A stretch of DNA of 64,000 nucleotides from Bog-473 sp963704355 (GCA_963704355.1 OY969891.1:124001-188000); one strand, 5' to 3'. Positions 8,759-17,882 are shown, counted from the first letter of the stretch. Made by a program: numbers and translations. The notes: generated from the letters alone by a model not told the origin.

Positions 8759-8838
8759 CCGTCGTCTCGCGGCCTTCGACCTGCAATAACAGGACGTCCT
8801 GCGACACGGTGCAACCGCCCGAGACACTGTTACGGGCG

Positions 8839-8880
8839 CTTTTAATCCCAAGGTGCCGGGATCGAGACCCGGGCGGCCCA
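8839..8880 (+). other. tRNA-Lys(UUU) 3' half, probable att site of the island
   Basis: The segment has exact tRNA 3'-half geometry: anticodon loop CTTTTAA (8839-8845, anticodon TTT), 3' anticodon stem TCCCA, variable loop AGGTG, T stem CCGGG (8856-8860), T loop ATCGAGA, T stem CCCGG (8868-8872), acceptor strand GCGGCCC and discriminator A8880. No D arm or 5' acceptor GGGCCGC lies upstream, and the 5' anticodon stem does not pair. Identity begins at the anticodon loop, a typical crossover point for tyrosine integrases. It therefore reads as an attachment-site remnant at the right end of the island. Confidence 0.75.
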
Positions 8881-9107
8881 CGAAGAAGCCGTGGTCAGCG
8901 CGGGGTCGAATGGCCGCGACGCTTCGACGGCGTGGACTCGGGTTCCAGCGATTTAGAGGATCACTGCTCCTGGAGACAGGCCGGTGACGGTCGGCTGGAG
9001 GGGACGCTCCGCCCTGACCCGCGGTTGGCAGTCAACCGGACGACCCGCCGCCTCGGTGACCCGTCCGACCCGCAAGTTCCGGCGCCCGAACTGAGCCCGG
9101 GATCGGA

Positions 9108-9977
9108 TCATCCGATCGTCGTCAACACCGGGACGACAGGCCCCCAGGTCTCTTCGAGCCAGCGCCGCGGCTCGGGACCGGTCGACCTGATCACTATGGT
9201 GTGGGCACCCGCTTTCGCCATCGACTCGGCCTCGCGCACGATGGTGTCGGCCTCCGCGTCCTCAGGCACCGTGACGAGGGCCGTCACCTCGATCTGCGAG
9301 GGGTCTCTCCCGACCTCGTCACAGTGACGACGCAACACGTCGACCTTGTGCGCCACCACGTCGGCGGTGCCGATGAAATTGCAGGCGTCCGCGTACTCGG
9401 CGACGATGCGGAGGGTCTTGCGCTCGCCGCCGCCGCCCACGAGGATCCGTGGCCTCGGAGAGCTGACCGGCGGCGGTGAACACAGTGTCTCGGCCAAGGT
9501 GTAGTGGGTTCCCTCGTAGGGCCCGTCGTCGTCGCTCCACATCTGGAGACAGATCTGAAGGGTCTCGACCAGCCGTTCGTAGCGCTCGCGCAGGGGTGGG
9601 AACGGTACGCCGAGCCCCCGGTGCTCACGTTCGTACCAGGCCGCGCCCAGGCCGAGCTCGGCCCGCCCACCCGAGAGCACGTCGAGCGTCGTGACCGTCT
9701 TGGCCAACAGTCCCGGGTGCCGGTAGGTCACGCCACCCACCAGCATGCGGAAACGCAGGCGCTCGGTCTTCGCAGCCGCGAAGGACAGCGTGGTATACCC
9801 CTCGAGCATCGGCTCGTCGGCCGGCCACATCATGTCCATCTGGAACCAGTGGTCCATGACCGACAGTGTCCGGACCCCGATGGCCTCCGCAGTCTGGGCC
9901 AGCGCGGCAAAGGTGGGCGCGATGGCCGCAGGCCCACCGGGCCATGTGAAACGCGGGACGTGGACGTCGACGTGCAT
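9108..9977 (-). CDS. LLM-class F420-dependent oxidoreductase
   Basis: A 289-residue luciferase-like TIM-barrel enzyme with start ATG 9977 and a GGAGGAGGG ribosome binding site. Typical features are VMDHWFQM near residue 40, the GGVTYRHPGLLAKTVTTLDVLSGGRAELGLGAAW region (given here only as landmark parts TLDVLSGGR and GLGAAW), and ILVGGGGERKTL near 185. These mark the group of F420-dependent reductases/dehydrogenases. The substrate is unknown. It is the first gene to the right of the tRNA fragment and thus the first core-chromosome gene. It is about 40 percent similar by eye to the paralogue at 27157-28095. Confidence 0.88.
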   Translation of the reverse strand: MHVDVHVPRFTWPGGPAAIAPTFAALAQTAEAIGVRTLSVMDHWFQMDMMWPADEPMLEGYTTLSFAAAKTERLRFRMLVGGVTYRHPGLLAKTVTTLDVLSGGRAELGLGAAWYEREHRGLGVPFPPLRERYERLVETLQICLQMWSDDDGPYEGTHYTLAETLCSPPPVSSPRPRILVGGGGERKTLRIVAEYADACNFIGTADVVAHKVDVLRRHCDEVGRDPSQIEVTALVTVPEDAEADTIVREAESMAKAGAHTIVIRSTGPEPRRWLEETWGPVVPVLTTIG

Positions 9978-10022
9978 GCCCTCCTCCGATCGTTATTGGT
10001 CGCAGGGTAGCGCGCCAGGTTT

Positions 10023-12260
10023 CTACAGGGGCGGGGGCGGAACCTGTCCCCGCGCCATCGCGACGAGCTGCTGATCGCTGAACGGAGGATCGAACAAGGT
10101 GGGATCTCGCTGGCGGGAGCGGAACAGGTTGACGATGTAGTTCATCCTGTCCTTCAGCTCACACCAGTCGTCGGCGCCCGATGGCTTGCCGGTCCCATTC
10201 GTCCGGTCCCAGGCGCGCACGGCGTCCCCGGCCGGCGTGCCAGACAGGTCCAGCAGGACCTGGGGAAAGAGGACTCCGTCGAGCGACGGGACGTCGCGGC
10301 TCAGGTCGAAGCTCTCGGCCGCAGTGACCAGGTGCATGATCGCCTCCGTGAGCGCCACCTCCCAGGCCCGGTCCAGGGTGGCGCAGATGTCGTCGGTCAG
10401 GTGGTCGAGCACGCCACGCACCTGGGCGTCGGGCACGTGCCGCACCAAGTCCTCCTCGAGGATCTCCTTCACGGTGTCGGAGATCGGGGCGTTGAGCGCC
10501 CGGACAATGGCCTCCTGCAGCCGCTGCTGTTCGTGGGACACGGCGAGCGTGTTGGCCTGCAGCACCAGGGTGGCGCGGTCCTTCGGGGACAGCAGTGCCT
10601 GCCCGTAGGCACTGAAGGCCATCTTCACGGCTGACGTGTCGACCCCCGAGGCGTCGAGCTTCGCGAAGAGTGGGATCAGAGGTTGCGCCAGGTTGTCCGC
10701 CGTCGAGGGGTGTGCGCCACGGCGCTCCTTCACCAGGGCGCTGAACAACGGCGCCAGCTCGGCGAAGACCAGCACGTTCCCCTCCGCGATGGCGGCGGAG
10801 ACGTCGGCCGTCACCTTCTCGACGGCCCGCGCCAAGGGGTTGTGCGCGAAGAGAAGCGCCCAGACGTGTCCGGCCGCACCCGCGCGCAACGCGTGCAGGG
10901 TCGTCTGGGTCGCTTCGTTGTCGAAGAGCAGCCGCTGGGCCTTGGCCGGCAGCAGCTCCATGCGGATGGTCGCCCCGGCGGTCTTCGAGGCCCAGACCGC
11001 AAACGCGCACCACGTGGCGTCCTCGCCGGCGCCGGCGTCACGCAGCTCGACGGCCAGCTCGTGATAGCGCTGGGTGATCCAAAGGTTGCGCAGCACCGGG
11101 TCGGGCATGGCGGCGATCACCTCGTTGGAGGGGGGCTGCCGGGGCAGAGCGGGCGGGAGATTCCACCGCGCCGCCAACCCGATCGGTACGGCGAAGGCCG
11201 GCCGGCCGCCGTAGCGCTCCGCCCGCACGGCGAGCGAGAGCATGCCGAAGCCAATGCGGCCTGACAGGACCCGCAGGAAGCGCTGGTGGAGCCAACCAAC
11301 CGACAACAGGCGGCTCATGTCGGCCATCGGGGCGAACATGAACCGGGTCCAGTCGGCCGGGGGCACGCCGATGAGGTCCGCCGTGTCGTCTCCGACGTAG
11401 TACCGCACGGTCGAGGCCGGCAGGCCATGGAGGCCCGGTGGGGCGAGGCGCGAGCCCTGCGCGAGCAGAGCACCGGTGAGGGCGCGACCGGGCTCGCTCC
11501 GCCCGAACTGGCGTCGACGGACGATAGGCATGAGGACCGACGTCTGGGCCCGAGTCAGCGGGAGCAGGTCGGGACGGATCCCGAGGTAGTAGCCGACGAG
11601 CGACCACACGTGGAGATAGTCGTCGGCGTCCCGTTCCGAGCATGCGATGCCCGTGCGGTCGAACACCTCGAACACGATCTCGGTGAAGGTGAGGAGGGTC
11701 TCGAGGAGGTCCTCCTGGTTGATGGGTATTCCCCAAGCAGGATCCCAGTGCACTCGGGGATCGTGCTGAGTCATCCATCTCACGGCGGCGTGCATGAGCC
11801 GGACGTGTCGCACGTCCGAGTAGCCGGGTGCGCCGACCTTCAAGCCTCCCGGCTCCATGACATCGAGGTGGAACTGAGCGGTCTCGTTCAACCGTCGCTT
11901 GGCGTCCGTCTCGAGGCGGGCCGTCAATCCGAGCACCTGGACACCGCGCCAACACGCGTACGCCGAAGGCAGCGCCGCCGCGTAGAGCGCGGTGAACACG
12001 TGCGATCCCCAATGGGCGAACCGATCCTGGCCTGCCGCCACCCGCTCGGGGTCGACCCAGGCCGGTGGCTCAACCCGCGCGTCGAGATACTCGGCAAAGG
12101 AAGCGTCAGAGGCCTCTCGGTGCTGCACCACCAAGGTCCGGAAGGCGGTCGTTGCGTCGGCCGTCCCCTCGAACAGGTCACTCACCACTGCGTCCGCGTC
12201 CGGATCGCCGTGCGATCGCAATCCGTCAAGAAACGCGTCGCTCCAGTCGTCGACGCTCAT
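10023..12260 (-). CDS. DUF2236 (MpaB/Lcp-like) domain protein with unknown C-terminal half
   Basis: A 745-residue protein. Residues 75-380 match the DUF2236/oxygenase MpaB/latex-clearing-protein fold: RLNETAQFHLDVM at 123-135 and VRHVRLMHAAVR at 150-161, with H157 at the place of the haem-ligand His of Lcp. The C-terminal 360 residues have no family I recognise. The start ATG 12260 overlaps the stop of the cyclase gene upstream (ATGA), so the two are coupled. A haem-dependent oxidative or sensory role is possible, controlled by or serving the cyclase-ATPase (inference). Confidence 0.75.
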   Translation of the reverse strand: MSVDDWSDAFLDGLRSHGDPDADAVVSDLFEGTADATTAFRTLVVQHREASDASFAEYLDARVEPPAWVDPERVAAGQDRFAHWGSHVFTALYAAALPSAYACWRGVQVLGLTARLETDAKRRLNETAQFHLDVMEPGGLKVGAPGYSDVRHVRLMHAAVRWMTQHDPRVHWDPAWGIPINQEDLLETLLTFTEIVFEVFDRTGIACSERDADDYLHVWSLVGYYLGIRPDLLPLTRAQTSVLMPIVRRRQFGRSEPGRALTGALLAQGSRLAPPGLHGLPASTVRYYVGDDTADLIGVPPADWTRFMFAPMADMSRLLSVGWLHQRFLRVLSGRIGFGMLSLAVRAERYGGRPAFAVPIGLAARWNLPPALPRQPPSNEVIAAMPDPVLRNLWITQRYHELAVELRDAGAGEDATWCAFAVWASKTAGATIRMELLPAKAQRLLFDNEATQTTLHALRAGAAGHVWALLFAHNPLARAVEKVTADVSAAIAEGNVLVFAELAPLFSALVKERRGAHPSTADNLAQPLIPLFAKLDASGVDTSAVKMAFSAYGQALLSPKDRATLVLQANTLAVSHEQQRLQEAIVRALNAPISDTVKEILEEDLVRHVPDAQVRGVLDHLTDDICATLDRAWEVALTEAIMHLVTAAESFDLSRDVPSLDGVLFPQVLLDLSGTPAGDAVRAWDRTNGTGKPSGADDWCELKDRMNYIVNLFRSRQRDPTLFDPPFSDQQLVAMARGQVPPPPL

Positions 12261-15112
12261 TCGGGCTCCAACACCCTGCGGGCCCGATCGAGGCTCCGGC
12301 AGGCCCCTCCGGATCCGACTTCAGCGGCGCACACGTCGAGCTCGGCACGCACCCGATCGGGCACACCCGGGAGGTCCACCCAGTCCGTCAACGCTTTGAG
12401 CTCGAGCATGACGGCTCCTTGTTGCCGCGCGATCTCGACCGCGTCGCCATAGTCCAGGGCCGCGGCGTCGAACGCACCGGCCTGGACGTGTCGTCCCGCC
12501 CGCACCCTCAGGATCTCCGCCTCGCAGAACCGCTCGCCGGTCACTCGGCAGGTCCCCAGCGCGTCGTCGAGCAGACGGAACGCCCGGTCGTCGTCGACGT
12601 GGGCATCATCCGCCAACAGCATTTGAAAATACGGACCGAGCAGCGGTCCGGGAAGCTCGGGTTCCTCGATGCCTTCGCCGGCCCACCACTGCAGCGATCG
12701 CGCCCACTGACGCCACTGCCTCGTGCTGACCTCGTCGGCGACGTGGAGGGCCTCGCTCGCGAGCTTGACCACCGTCTCCCGCTCCCCGTCGAGCTGCGCC
12801 ATGATGGCTGTGGTCACGGCGGCGACCGCCTGCGCCTGCGGGACTTGACGCTCGGTCGTGCACTGGAGCACGTCGTTCGCGATCTGCCAGGCCGGGCCGG
12901 CCCGACCGCACAACCAGCACGCCAACGCGGTGGCGCTGCGCGGGGCGGCCAGCGCCATCAACTCGACCGAGCTCATCGCCGGGAGCTCGCGAAAGTTCTC
13001 GCTGAGTGGCAACCCGCTGGCGTCGTACGCCGCACTGATCTGCTCGAGGCCCCGCCTGAGCATCCCCTGCCAAATGCGGGTCGTCGCCTCGTACGTCGTG
13101 ATCAGCTGGAGCGTCCAGTCGTCATCGAGCCCCTCCGCCTCCCGCCTCGCCTCGATCAGGATCGCATTGATCGTCTGGTACTCGGCGCTCGCCTGCCACC
13201 ACGGGACGAGGACCATGTAGTTGCGTAACAGGATCTCGCGGTCGCCCAGGCGACGCGCCAGTTCCTCGACCCGCCGGGATTCGTCGAGTGCCTCGGGCGC
13301 ACTCTGGTCCACCGCGGTCAGGCACATGACGAGCCGGCTGCGCGATTTCATCTCCGCCGAGTCCTGCTCGTCTTCGGGAAGGTGGGCGACCAGCGAGAGC
13401 AGCTCCCGCTCGTGGCCGGCCGCCTCGCGAAACCGAGCGTTCTGTCGTGCCGTGCGCGCGGCCTGTTTCCACAGCGGGACCGCCTGTGCGGCGCGGCCGG
13501 CCGCGCTGAGGTGGAAGGCGGCGATCTCCGGCCTGGCTTCGGCGCGGCCGGAGACGACCAGGACCTCACCCACCGCACCGTGCACCCGCACGCGGTCGGC
13601 GCGCAGCACCGAGCGGTAGGACGCCTCGTGGAACAGCGCGTGCCGAAACTGCAGTTCGTCGGGCCTGGTCGTCGGCTCGATGATGGCGTGCTCCTGGAGC
13701 CGGCGCAGGTGGTCGTCGAGCACGGGGGCGTCGAGGCCCGTGGCGGCGATGAGCAGCGGACGGTCGAAGGTGCGCCCGATGACCGCAGCCGCCTGCGCGA
13801 CGTGCTTGGCTTCCCCCACCCGGTCGAGACGTGTCGTGATCACCTCGGCCAGAGTCGTCGGCAGCGCGGCGTCGGGGACGCCGGAGGTGTCGACGAGCCC
13901 GCGGGCGAGCTCTTCGAGGAACAGCGGGACGCCGTCCGATCGCGCCACCAGCGTCTTGACCATGGAGGCGTCGATCCCGGCCGACTCGGGCAACAGCTCG
14001 ACCAACTCCCGCGCCTCGTCGACGGTCAGCCCGTCAAGAGTGAAGTGGGCATGGGGTTGGACCTGCGCATCGTCGGCGATCTCGGGCCGCGCGCTGATCA
14101 CGACCAGGACTGGCGCGCTGCCGCGGCCGGCCATATGAGCCGCCTCGAGGGTGCTCGGATCCGCCCAGTGCGCGTCCTCCACGACAAGCAGAACAGGCCC
14201 GGCCCGGGCGCGCTCTTCGACCCAGGCGACGACTTCTTGTGGGGTCGCCGGCACTTCGCCCAGCAGCTCGGCGAACGGCTGGAGCGGGCTCAACGACTCG
14301 CGTCGGCTGCAGAAGACAGTGAACGCCGTGTGGCCATCCTGATTGAGGTCTGCAGTGAACTCGAACAACAGCCGCGACTTGCCGATGCCGGGCTCACCGG
14401 TCACCAGCACCAAGCGGCACGACCCTTGACGTACCGCCTCCCAGTGCTCGGCGAGCCATGACGTGGCTCGCGGGCGCGGCACGAAGGGCGTCAGCGGACG
14501 CGCCTCGAGACGATGGCGGGCGCTGCTGCGCCGCAACACCCGAAACGCCGGCACGGGACGTCCGATCCCTTTCAGCGTCAACGGGCCGAGCGATTCGAGC
14601 TCGAAGTAACCGGCGACCAACTGTGCCGTGTCGTTGCTGATCACGATCTGACCCGGTTCGGCCGCCGCCTGCAGTCGGGCCGCCAGGTTGGGGAGCTGGC
14701 CCCACAGGTCGGGGAGCCGTTCTTGCCCTCCCGCCGTGATCGCCGCAACCACCACTTCCCCGGTGTGGACTCCGGCCCGGGCTCGCAGTTCGCCGACGCC
14801 GAGCTCGGGCGGGAGGCCCGCCCCCAGTGCCACGATGTCCTCGAGGACCTCGATCCCGGCCGAGAGCGCATCGCGGCTGGCCGACTCCGAAGCCTCGGGG
14901 TAGCCGAAGTAGGCCACGGCGCCGTCGCCCTGGAATTGGGCGATGACCCCGCCGTTGGCGGTCACGATCGCCGCCACCCGGTGCTGGTACGCGTTCAGGA
15001 CGTCGTGCCAGTCCTCCGGATCGAGGGCCGAGGCCAGGTCCGTCGAACCCACCAGGTCGGTGAACATGACCGTCAGCTGGCGGCGCTCGGACGCGTCAGA
15101 AGCCGAGGTCAT
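12257..15112 (-). CDS. Class III nucleotide cyclase - AAA ATPase - TPR-like regulator
   Basis: A 951-residue cytosolic protein. Residues 10-190 are a class III cyclase homology domain with both metal Asp residues (D19 in FTDLVGST, D63 in QGDGAVAYFG) and the transition-state pair N142/R146, so it looks active. Residues 210-500 are a STAND/AAA-type ATPase with GEPGIGKS (239-246) and Walker B LLVVEDAHWADPS. The remainder is alpha-helical and tetratricopeptide-like. This architecture is common in actinobacteria and mycobacteria; many members end in a LuxR HTH, but none is visible here. The downstream DUF2236 gene overlaps by 4 bp. A 7-7-7 palindrome lies directly before the start. Confidence 0.88.
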   Translation of the reverse strand: MTSASDASERRQLTVMFTDLVGSTDLASALDPEDWHDVLNAYQHRVAAIVTANGGVIAQFQGDGAVAYFGYPEASESASRDALSAGIEVLEDIVALGAGLPPELGVGELRARAGVHTGEVVVAAITAGGQERLPDLWGQLPNLAARLQAAAEPGQIVISNDTAQLVAGYFELESLGPLTLKGIGRPVPAFRVLRRSSARHRLEARPLTPFVPRPRATSWLAEHWEAVRQGSCRLVLVTGEPGIGKSRLLFEFTADLNQDGHTAFTVFCSRRESLSPLQPFAELLGEVPATPQEVVAWVEERARAGPVLLVVEDAHWADPSTLEAAHMAGRGSAPVLVVISARPEIADDAQVQPHAHFTLDGLTVDEARELVELLPESAGIDASMVKTLVARSDGVPLFLEELARGLVDTSGVPDAALPTTLAEVITTRLDRVGEAKHVAQAAAVIGRTFDRPLLIAATGLDAPVLDDHLRRLQEHAIIEPTTRPDELQFRHALFHEASYRSVLRADRVRVHGAVGEVLVVSGRAEARPEIAAFHLSAAGRAAQAVPLWKQAARTARQNARFREAAGHERELLSLVAHLPEDEQDSAEMKSRSRLVMCLTAVDQSAPEALDESRRVEELARRLGDREILLRNYMVLVPWWQASAEYQTINAILIEARREAEGLDDDWTLQLITTYEATTRIWQGMLRRGLEQISAAYDASGLPLSENFRELPAMSSVELMALAAPRSATALACWLCGRAGPAWQIANDVLQCTTERQVPQAQAVAAVTTAIMAQLDGERETVVKLASEALHVADEVSTRQWRQWARSLQWWAGEGIEEPELPGPLLGPYFQMLLADDAHVDDDRAFRLLDDALGTCRVTGERFCEAEILRVRAGRHVQAGAFDAAALDYGDAVEIARQQGAVMLELKALTDWVDLPGVPDRVRAELDVCAAEVGSGGACRSLDRARRVLEPE

Positions 15113-15115
15113 GGC

Positions 15116-15136
15116 GCGTCACTCGCAACGTGACGC
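15116..15136. promoter_or_regulatory. Palindrome in front of cyclase-ATPase gene
   Basis: GCGTCAC (15116-15122) and GTGACGC (15130-15136) are perfect arms around 7 bp, 4 nt upstream of the start codon. A -10-like TACGGT reads leftward from 15142 to 15137, so the palindrome would cover the transcription start. It is a candidate operator; the binding protein is unknown. Confidence 0.45.
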
Positions 15137-15295
15137 ACCGTACCGCCTGGCCCCACAGGGCGTCGCACGGAAGCAATCTACGTCTGCCCAGGCCGGAGGA
15201 GTAGCACTGTGGGCCGACCGGGCCGAATGGCCAGATTTCGGTATGTCCGGGCGCCACCGGTCGTGACGGTCCCCTCTCGGTCTGACCGCTGTCCC

Positions 15296-15301
15296 TAGGC
15301 T
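15296..15301 (+). promoter_or_regulatory. -10 box of a leaderless promoter
   Basis: TAGGCT lies 8 nt before the GTG start at 15310 and there is no ribosome binding site, so transcription and translation should start together. Confidence 0.5.
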
Positions 15302-15309
15302 GGTCCACC

Positions 15310-16071
15310 GTGCTCCGACGTAGATGGACCTTGGCCGGCCTCTTGGCAATCCTCGCCGCTGCCCCGCTGGCTCTCGGGGTATCCGGCGGTGGCGCCGCCG
15401 CGCAGGGGACCACCACGACCTCGTCGCCGGCCACCACGACCACCACGGCTCCGCCGACGACCACCACCGTGCCGCCCACCACCTCGACCACCACCTCAAC
15501 GACCCTGGCCCCGACCACGACAACCCGCCCGCACGCGACGACGACGTCGACGACGCACGCCGTCACGACGACGACCAAGGCGACCGCGTCCTCGAGCTCG
15601 TCGCCGTGGGGCTGGGTGCTCCTGGCGGCGGTCATCGTCCTCGCCGTCCTGCTGGTGGTCCTACTGATCGCGCGCACCAGGCGGCAGGGCAAGGTTGCCA
15701 ACTGGAGGCGCTCCGTCGAACCCGCCATCACGGCGGCCGAGCTCGCCCGGGAACTGGTGCTGTCACAGGCGCCCACCGACGACCAGCAACGTCGTGCCAG
15801 CGTCGGCGTGCAAGTCGACGAGGCGGTGGCGGGCCTCGAACGTGTGGCCGCCACCGCGCCCGACGACGCCAGCGCCGCCCTGGCCACCCGCAGTGCGGAG
15901 GGCTTGCGCGGCCTCGCCTTCGCCGTGGAGGCCGACCACCTGCTGCGATCGGGCGGCGAGCATCCGACGGGCGAGCAGCTTGCGGCCGCCGACGCCGCCC
16001 AGCGGAACCGTTCCGCCGAGCTTGACATGGCGCTCCGGGAGCTGAAGGCAGCCGTCGCCCCCGCGACGTAA
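15310..16071 (+). CDS. Membrane-anchored Thr-rich protein
   Basis: A 253-residue protein with GTG start. Residues 1-32 look like a signal peptide. Residues 35-95 are a low-complexity Thr/Ser/Pro linker, probably extracellular. Residues 100-121 form one membrane helix (GWVLLAAVIVLAVLLVVLLI), and the remainder is a cytosolic Ala-rich helical domain. No enzymatic motif was found. The layout resembles a small surface or envelope protein of unknown function. It is divergent from the cyclase-ATPase gene. Confidence 0.75.
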   Translation: MLRRRWTLAGLLAILAAAPLALGVSGGGAAAQGTTTTSSPATTTTTAPPTTTTVPPTTSTTTSTTLAPTTTTRPHATTTSTTHAVTTTTKATASSSSSPWGWVLLAAVIVLAVLLVVLLIARTRRQGKVANWRRSVEPAITAAELARELVLSQAPTDDQQRRASVGVQVDEAVAGLERVAATAPDDASAALATRSAEGLRGLAFAVEADHLLRSGGEHPTGEQLAAADAAQRNRSAELDMALRELKAAVAPAT

Positions 16072-16157
16072 CGCGATCGTCCCCAGGCGGGGTGGGGCCC
16101 GCGGGGTACTGCGAAGCGACAGTTAGACATTTTGTTGACTGTGATTGACTGAGCGGA

Positions 16158-17096
16158 GTGACCACCGGCCGGCGGGTCGAGGGGGCCGGGCTCTCCCTCT
16201 TCGTCTCTGAGCAGGGCGACCGCGCCCATCCCACCGTCGTCCTGGTCCACGGCTTTCCCGACACCAGCGCCGTGTGGGGACCCGTCGCCGGGCGCCTCGC
16301 CACGGATCTGCACGTCGTCACCTACGACGTCCGCGGCGCGGGCCGTTCGGACGTTCCGCCTTCGCGCCGCGGCTACTCGCTCCCCCTGCTGGTCGAGGAT
16401 CTGGCTGCGGTGATCGACGCCACGAGCCCGGACGCGCCTGTTCACCTGGTGGCGCACGACTGGGGCTCGATCCAGGGCTGGGAAGCCGTGACGACGAAGA
16501 ACGTGGCGGATCGGGTCGCCAGTTACACCTCTCTCTCGGGCCCTCCTCTCGACCATGCGGCACTCTGGGCACGCCGGCACCGCACGCGGAATCCCTCCGA
16601 TCTGAAGCTGGCCCTCCGACAGGCCCTCCACTCCTGGTACATCGCGTACTTCCACCTGCCCCTGCTGCCCGAGCTCATGTTCCGCAGCCGCTGGTCGGTC
16701 GCCTTGTGGGCCGCGGCCCTGCACCGGATCGAAGGCGCGCCAACCGACGGCGAATGGCCGGCCTCTACTCTCGGCGCGGATTTCGGTCATGGTGTCGAGC
16801 TGTACCGTGCCAACGTCCGGAGTCGCATGCGCCGCCCGGAGGTTCGGCACACCGACGTCCCCGTGCAGCTCATCATTCCCCTACGGGATCGCTACGTGAC
16901 GCCTGCCCTTCTCGATGGGCTCGAGGATTGGACCTCGCTGATGTGGCGGCGTCGGGTCGACGGCGGCCACTGGGTCATCCGCAGCGACCCCGACACGATC
17001 GCCGCATCCGTACGGGAGGTCGTCGCCTACGTGGAAGAGGGCATTCAGTCGGACGGTCTGCGGCAATCGCGGGCGGCTGCACCACGCTCATCGTGA
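16158..17096 (+). CDS. Alpha/beta hydrolase, EphD-type epoxide hydrolase family
   Basis: A 312-residue alpha/beta hydrolase: oxyanion segment HGFPDTSAVW near residue 30, nucleophile motif AHDWGS near residue 95 (Asp nucleophile, as in epoxide hydrolases) and a terminal His in DGGHWV. It resembles the N-terminal half of mycobacterial EphD, which is normally fused to a short-chain dehydrogenase; that second half is absent here. The start is GTG 16158. The likely role is detoxification or hydrolysis of a lipid-like epoxide or ester (inference). Confidence 0.85.
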   Translation: MTTGRRVEGAGLSLFVSEQGDRAHPTVVLVHGFPDTSAVWGPVAGRLATDLHVVTYDVRGAGRSDVPPSRRGYSLPLLVEDLAAVIDATSPDAPVHLVAHDWGSIQGWEAVTTKNVADRVASYTSLSGPPLDHAALWARRHRTRNPSDLKLALRQALHSWYIAYFHLPLLPELMFRSRWSVALWAAALHRIEGAPTDGEWPASTLGADFGHGVELYRANVRSRMRRPEVRHTDVPVQLIIPLRDRYVTPALLDGLEDWTSLMWRRRVDGGHWVIRSDPDTIAASVREVVAYVEEGIQSDGLRQSRAAAPRSS

Positions 17097-17193
17097 CGAA
17101 GGGGTGGCATGACTCCAAGGGTGGCACCTCGCCCCTGGAGCAGGGTGTCGGCACCACGCTCCAGCCCACCTCTGAATCCCCAGACCGGCGCGC

Positions 17194-17199
17194 TACCGT
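17194..17199 (+). promoter_or_regulatory. -10 box of a leaderless promoter
   Basis: TACCGT stands 8 nt before ATG 17208. This supports the short start of the response regulator and a leaderless transcript. Confidence 0.45.
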
Positions 17200-17207
17200 A
17201 CGCACGC

Positions 17208-17882
17208 ATGGCGACGATCCGGGTGGTGCTGGCGGAGGACAACGCCCTGCTGCGAGAGGGGATCTCGCGCATCATCGACGGAGAGCCCGACCTCGAGCTT
17301 GTGGGCCGCGCCGCCGATCTTCCCGAACTTCTGGAGCTCATCGAGACCACGTCGCCGGAGGTGGTGGTCACCGACATCCGGATGCCTCCGACCGGCACCG
17401 ACGAGGGCATCCAGGCCGCCTCGTGGCTTCGCGAACACCAGCCCGATGTGGGGGTGGTGGTCCTCAGTCAGTACAAGACGCCCTCGTACGCCCTGGCCCT
17501 GCTCGAGACGGGATCCGCCGGTCGGGCCTACCTGCTGAAAGAACAGGTCGCCGGGGCCGACGAGCTCGCCCAGGCCATCCGAACCGTGGCGCAGGCCGGT
17601 TCCATGATCGACCCGCAGATCGTCGACGAGCTGATCGAGGCCAAGTCCTCGCGCCGGAAGTCGGATCTTTCGTGGTTGACACCGAGGGAATCGGAGATCC
17701 TCGGGGAGATGGCGAAAGGGAAGAGCAACGCCGCCATCGCATCGGCACTCCAGGTCTCGGAGCGTGCCGTCGAGAAGCACACCAACTCGATCTTTTCGAA
17801 GCTGGCCCTCACCGAGGAACGTGATGTGAACCGGCGCGTCAAGGCGGTCCTCGTCTACCTCAGCGACCCCGGGAGCGGGTGA
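17208..17882 (+). CDS. NarL/FixJ-family response regulator
   Basis: A 224-residue protein starting at ATG 17208; the longer in-frame extension is low-complexity and has no signal. The receiver domain spans 1-130 with phospho-acceptor D56 in VTDIRM and the conserved Lys in YLLKEQ. The C-terminal LuxR-type helix-turn-helix is LTPRESEILGEMAKGKSN...AVEKHTNSIFSKL. The receiver is close to that of the cyclase-response regulator at 21232-22593; both carry the same short insertion after DIRMPP. The partner kinase is probably the NarL-type kinase at 18350-20512. Confidence 0.9.
   Translation: MATIRVVLAEDNALLREGISRIIDGEPDLELVGRAADLPELLELIETTSPEVVVTDIRMPPTGTDEGIQAASWLREHQPDVGVVVLSQYKTPSYALALLETGSAGRAYLLKEQVAGADELAQAIRTVAQAGSMIDPQIVDELIEAKSSRRKSDLSWLTPRESEILGEMAKGKSNAAIASALQVSERAVEKHTNSIFSKLALTEERDVNRRVKAVLVYLSDPGSG

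Larger units (their letters stand above)
8590..9107. other. 518-bp gene-free region at island boundary
   Basis: No coding frame convinces here. It holds a long-range inverted repeat (8630-8642 with 8746-8758), the tRNA-Lys 3' fragment (8839-8880), and a palindrome GATCGGAT-C-ATCCGATC at 9101-9117 that overlaps the stop codon of the next minus-strand gene and may serve as its terminator. The stretch 8881-9100 shows nothing I recognise. Confidence 0.6.

Noticed and set aside
8505..8807. 100-codon minus-strand frame after the XRE-NDT gene
   Set aside because: Overlaps the end of the XRE-NDT gene, has no ribosome binding site and no recognisable features.
8839..8880. Functional tRNA gene
   Set aside because: No D arm or 5' acceptor half, and the anticodon stem does not pair. 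Only the 3' half exists.
15415..15600. Short tandem repeat or CRISPR-like array
   Set aside because: The ACC/ACG repetition is simply the codon pattern of a Thr-rich linker; there are no spaced repeats. No CRISPR array was seen anywhere in the window.
15096..16850. Long open frame on the minus strand (584 codons)
   Set aside because: It lies antisense to the Thr-rich membrane protein and the hydrolase, both with clear motifs. It is a by-product of high GC content.
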